Source of the DNA: Luteolibacter yonseiensis
GTDB taxonomy: Bacteria; Verrucomicrobiota; Verrucomicrobiia; Verrucomicrobiales; Akkermansiaceae
DNA length: 64,000 bases
Direction of reading: 5' to 3'
NCBI RefSeq assembly: GCF_016595465.1
Contig: NZ_JAENIK010000011.1
Coordinates: forward strand, 620,001-684,000
Part shown: positions 61,033 through 64,000 of the stretch, piece after piece
Position numbering within the stretch: the first letter of the stretch is position 1
Layout: each line of letters begins with the position of its first letter
Program-made: the position numbers and the translations under genes
The notes under the pieces: generated by a model
What the model was told of the DNA's origin: nothing
Database searches by the model: none
What the model saw: the letters and a program-made list of their open reading frames with translations, nothing else

Positions 61033-62781
61033 TTACGTTTCCGTCACATTCTCGATTTTCCACGAACCGTCCCGGTCGAGAAGCAGCATGCGGTCATGAA
61101 ACGGAATGAGCGTCGTGCGGTGGCCCACGCTGATGTAACCGATTCCGGATTCCTTGATGAGCGTGTAGAGGTCCTGTTGATTCTCCTCGTCGAGCGCGCT
61201 GGTGGCCTCGTCAAGGAACGCGAACTTCGGTTTTCTCAGGAAAAGGCGGGCAAAGGCGATGCGCTGCTGCTCCCCGAGGGAAAGCATGTGGTTCCAGTCC
61301 GCGACGCGGTCCAGATCCCCCTCCACACGATCCAGCACGCTGGCGAGATTCACGCTCTCGATGACATCGCGGATCTCCTCGTCCGAGGCTCCCCGGTCGG
61401 GGTAGGGGTAGTGGAGCTGGTCGCGCAGGCAGCCCTCCACCATGTAGGGGCGCTGGGGCAGGAACATGAGCTGGTCCGCGGCGGGGCGCTCCAGCAATCC
61501 GCAGGCACCGGGCCAGAGTCCTGCGATGGTGCGGAGCACCGAGCTTTTCCCGGTGCCGCTGGGTCCCATGATGATGAGGCTCTGGCCCTCGCGCAGCTCG
61601 AAGCTCAGTTTTTCCACCAGCGTCCTCATGACCACCGGGGTGCAGATGGTCAGGCCCTCGAGCTTGACGATGCGGCTGTTTTCCTCCGGTTGTTTGGTTT
61701 TTTCGTAGTTGATGCGCTGTTCCTCCGCATCGTGTTCGTCGAGTTCGTCCCACAGGCTGCCGAGACGCTGGACTCCTGCGAGATAGGCGCTGAGCCCGCC
61801 GAACTGGGTGATGATGAGGGAGACGGCGGTCAGGACGGTGGCGAAGGCCCCTCCCGCCTGGGTGACCACACCGAACTCCACCTCGCCCCGCATGTACATG
61901 GGGGCGACCACGGCGATCGGAAGGACCAGCGCGAGATAGTTGTAGCTGTTGGTGAAAAACGCCAGGTTGCGGTTGCGGATGATGATCAGGCGCATGTTGG
62001 TGACCGCCGCGGTGAGCCGGTTGAACAGGTCCAGATGCTCGCGTTTCTCACCCCGGTAGAACGCGATGGACTCCGCATTGTCCCGGACCCGCACGAGACC
62101 GTAGCGGAAGTCCGCTTCCTTCTCATATTGCTGGTAGTGCAGGCGCACCAGCTTGCGTCCGATGACGATGCTGATGGCCGTCCCCGCCACGGCGTAAACC
62201 AGGAGAATCGCAACCAGCTTGCCGGAAATGAGCCACAACACGCCGATGAAACTTCCCAATGTGACCAGTGAGTTCAGGGCGATGAGCATGAAGGAAAGCG
62301 AACTGGTGGTGAAATTCCTCACGTCCTCGCTGATCCGTTGGTCAGGATTGTCCACACTCTCGGAACCGAGCAGGCGGAAATAGGCGCGGTTGTTGAAGTA
62401 ACGTTTCACCAGGTGCTGGGCCATCCACTCGCGCCATAGGAGCGCGAGCCGTTCCTCCACCCAGCGGTAGTAAACCCCGATCGGGATCGCCAGCAGGATG
62501 GTGCCGATGTATTTCCACAAGGTGTGCCAGAATTCCGTCGGATTCTTGCGGGTGATCGCGGTCATGAAATCCGCTCCCGCGTAGCTCATGAGCACCTGGA
62601 CCGCCCCCGTGGCGAGGGCCAGGACCAGCAGGCTGATCAGGAATCCCCGCGCCTTGCGCCGGCGCTCGGAGGCGAAGAAGGCTTTGGAGATCTGCCAGAA
62701 CTGGCGACGGGTGGTGGCCAGCGTCTGCCGCTTGTCATCCGCATCATCCAAGAGTTCTTTTTTTGAGTCCGAACGGTCCAC
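61033..62781 (-). CDS. SbmA/YddA-type ABC transporter (fused membrane and ATPase)
   Basis: The 582-residue protein has a membrane domain (about 1-340) with several helices and the SbmA/BacA-like signature YYRWVEERLALLWREWM near residue 105, then an ATPase domain. Walker A is GPSGTGKSS near 408, the signature LSLGEQQRIAFARL near 497 and Walker B FAFLDEATSALD near 518. Relatives with a fused ATPase (YddA/ABCD group) are thought to move peptides, fatty acyl compounds or vitamins. It starts with GTG at 62781. No partner gene is adjacent. Confidence 0.92.
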   Translation of the reverse strand: MDRSDSKKELLDDADDKRQTLATTRRQFWQISKAFFASERRRKARGFLISLLVLALATGAVQVLMSYAGADFMTAITRKNPTEFWHTLWKYIGTILLAIPIGVYYRWVEERLALLWREWMAQHLVKRYFNNRAYFRLLGSESVDNPDQRISEDVRNFTTSSLSFMLIALNSLVTLGSFIGVLWLISGKLVAILLVYAVAGTAISIVIGRKLVRLHYQQYEKEADFRYGLVRVRDNAESIAFYRGEKREHLDLFNRLTAAVTNMRLIIIRNRNLAFFTNSYNYLALVLPIAVVAPMYMRGEVEFGVVTQAGGAFATVLTAVSLIITQFGGLSAYLAGVQRLGSLWDELDEHDAEEQRINYEKTKQPEENSRIVKLEGLTICTPVVMRTLVEKLSFELREGQSLIIMGPSGTGKSSVLRTIAGLWPGACGLLERPAADQLMFLPQRPYMVEGCLRDQLHYPYPDRGASDEEIRDVIESVNLASVLDRVEGDLDRVADWNHMLSLGEQQRIAFARLFLRKPKFAFLDEATSALDEENQQDLYTLIKESGIGYISVGHRTTLIPFHDRMLLLDRDGSWKIENVTET

Positions 62782-62879
62782 TGGACGATGATGCTAAAGC
62801 GTGTGGCGTGGAAATGCATCAAGATTTATACGGGAAGCATCCCTTGCGGACTGGTCCCTATGGTGGTTAGCTGCCGGGC

Positions 62880-64000
62880 ATGGGAGGAAGCCGGAGGCGG
62901 ATTTATCGATATGGATGCTTGGTCGCCATGCCCTTGCTGCTGGATTCCTGTGGCAGCGGCTCATCGAATCTCCAGGCGACGGACATGTTGAGGGGCAGCG
63001 GGAATCTGGCGGGTTCCGCGTTCCGGGCCACGGCGGTGGCGGCCCTGCGCCAGCCTGTGACCACGACACGGCTGGGATTGTCGGTACTCTGGCACCGGCC
63101 TCGGGAGGTTATCAGCGGGAACGTGCCCTTCGAGGTGCTTCCGGAGCCGTTGACCGCGGAGGCGCCGGGTAGCGAGGAATTTGAAAAGCGGCTGGACCGC
63201 GAGCATTTCCCAAGGGCGAAGGCTGGCAAACTCAAGTGGCTGGTGGACGGACCCGGATTTTTCCCTGAATTCGACCGCCAGATGGCGGCGGCCCGCAAAA
63301 GCATCGATGTGCAGGTCTACATTTTCGACAATGACGACATCGCCGTGCGCTATGCGGATGCGCTCAAAAAGCGTGCGGGGGAGGTGAAGGTGCATGTTCT
63401 TTTCGACGACATGGGAAGTCATTTCGCCCAGACGGCGGCTCCGGAAACACCGGCTCCGGAAGGATTCTCGCCACCTGCGGACATGCATGACTATCTGCAG
63501 AAGGACTCCAGGCTCAGCGCCCGTCTCGTGTTGAACCCATGGCTGGTGGCGGATCATACGAAGCTGCTCGTTTTCGACCACCGGACCGCGATCCTCGGCG
63601 GGATGAACATCGGGCGGGAGTATTATTCCGAATGGCACGATCTCATGGTGAAGGTGGAGGGGCCGGTGGTGGAGTCCCTGTCCCGCGAGTTCACCCGTGC
63701 ATGGCGGAAAGCCGGGCCGTGGGGGGATTTCGCGCTGTTCCGCAAGTCGGTCATCTACGGCAAGCCGAAGCCGGTGACGGGCGGAATCCCGTTGCGGATA
63801 TTGCGGACGGATCCGGCGGAAGGCAAACGCCAGATCCTCGACGCCACGTTGCTCGCCATCCGTGGCGCGCGGAAACGGATATGGATTGAGAATCCGTATT
63901 TCGCCTACGATGACATCGCGCTGGCGGTGGCCGCCGCCGCGCGGCGCGGGGTGGACGTGCGGGTGGTGCTGCCGGCGCGTGGAGACTCGACGATCATGGA
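62880..64000 (+). CDS. Phospholipase D / cardiolipin-synthase-like lipoprotein, cut by the window end
   Basis: The ATG at 62880 gives MGGSRRRIYRYG and then the hydrophobic CLVAMPLLLDSC, a lipoprotein-like signal with a loose lipobox. The first phospholipase D motif, with H226, K228 and D233 (ADHTKLLVFDHRTAILGGMN), is complete. The second HKD lies beyond the window. IDVQVYIFDNDD near residue 145 and IENPYFAYDD near 330 are typical of the family. At least 373 residues are present. The frame is divergent from the ABC transporter gene; an alternative start is ATG 62928. Confidence 0.85.
   Translation, partial: MGGSRRRIYRYGCLVAMPLLLDSCGSGSSNLQATDMLRGSGNLAGSAFRATAVAALRQPVTTTRLGLSVLWHRPREVISGNVPFEVLPEPLTAEAPGSEEFEKRLDREHFPRAKAGKLKWLVDGPGFFPEFDRQMAAARKSIDVQVYIFDNDDIAVRYADALKKRAGEVKVHVLFDDMGSHFAQTAAPETPAPEGFSPPADMHDYLQKDSRLSARLVLNPWLVADHTKLLVFDHRTAILGGMNIGREYYSEWHDLMVKVEGPVVESLSREFTRAWRKAGPWGDFALFRKSVIYGKPKPVTGGIPLRILRTDPAEGKRQILDATLLAIRGARKRIWIENPYFAYDDIALAVAAAARRGVDVRVVLPARGDSTIM

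Overview
The window is about 62% G+C by eye and looks like the chromosome of a member of Verrucomicrobiota, probably near Luteolibacter/Haloferula. This is inference from gene content. The evidence is a large exported lamin-tail/CotH protein, an autotransporter-associated beta-strand repeat protein, stand-alone prepilin-like proteins carrying GFTLVELLVVI, Tat-exported Gfo/Idh/MocA oxidoreductases, a MoxR/DUF58/BatA operon, and many starts (including the ribosomal protein genes) with no visible Shine-Dalgarno. I saw no rRNA, tRNA, CRISPR array, phage gene or transposase.

Layout. 1-3.8 kb: an edge-truncated glycosyltransferase, then on the minus strand a cytochrome P450 and a membrane alpha/beta hydrolase. 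3.9-10.6 kb: a minus-strand operon reading moxR-type ATPase, DUF58, BatA/VWA and a second VWA-like membrane protein. It is interrupted between DUF58 and BatA by a four-helix-bundle gene inside a perfect 47-nt inverted repeat. 10.8-12.4 kb: rpsM-rpsK-rpsD, with an N-terminally extended S11 and no rpoA after rpsD. 12.7-15.3 kb: a phosphate-binding-type exported protein, a TIGR04222-type membrane protein and its partner. 15.7-20.2 kb: mutY, an exported serine protease, a small lipoprotein, a prepilin-like protein and alr. 20.3-23.7 kb: a glycine-rich RRM protein, rpsU, an acyl-CoA desaturase and a methyltransferase.

23.5-29.4 kb: the CotH/lamin-tail protein and an orphan polyamine-type binding protein. 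29.6-35.1 kb: an AsmA-like protein, a glycosyltransferase, and a four-gene plus-strand run of two PepSY-like exported proteins plus an OmpR-type regulator and its histidine kinase. 35.1-39.5 kb (minus): parvulin isomerase, L,D-transpeptidase, hflX and two small membrane proteins. 39.9-47.3 kb: lysS, the beta-strand repeat protein and a TPR-sulfotransferase. 47.5-52.5 kb: a YjjJ-type HipA kinase behind an AT-rich region, a small membrane protein, a CxxCH protein, an exported formylglycine-generating-enzyme relative and an unrecognised exported protein. 52.7-53.3 kb: rplU-rpmA. 53.4-60.1 kb: two MFS transporters, two Gfo/Idh/MocA oxidoreductases and divergent rhaB, likely a deoxysugar-use locus. 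60.2-64 kb: a prepilin-like protein, an SbmA/YddA-type ABC transporter and an edge-truncated phospholipase D lipoprotein.

The most interesting object is the four-helix-bundle cassette at 8184-8645. It resembles the intervening sequences known from 23S rRNA genes but sits exactly at the stop/start junction of two operon genes, bounded by CTAG on both sides. Removing it and one CTAG copy restores an overlapping TAGTG stop/start. Weaker but recurrent signals are a TTGCnn-16/17-TAnnnn promoter pattern, two operator-like dyads (28315-28342 and 41610-41627) and tandem PepSY-like proteins coupled to a two-component system.
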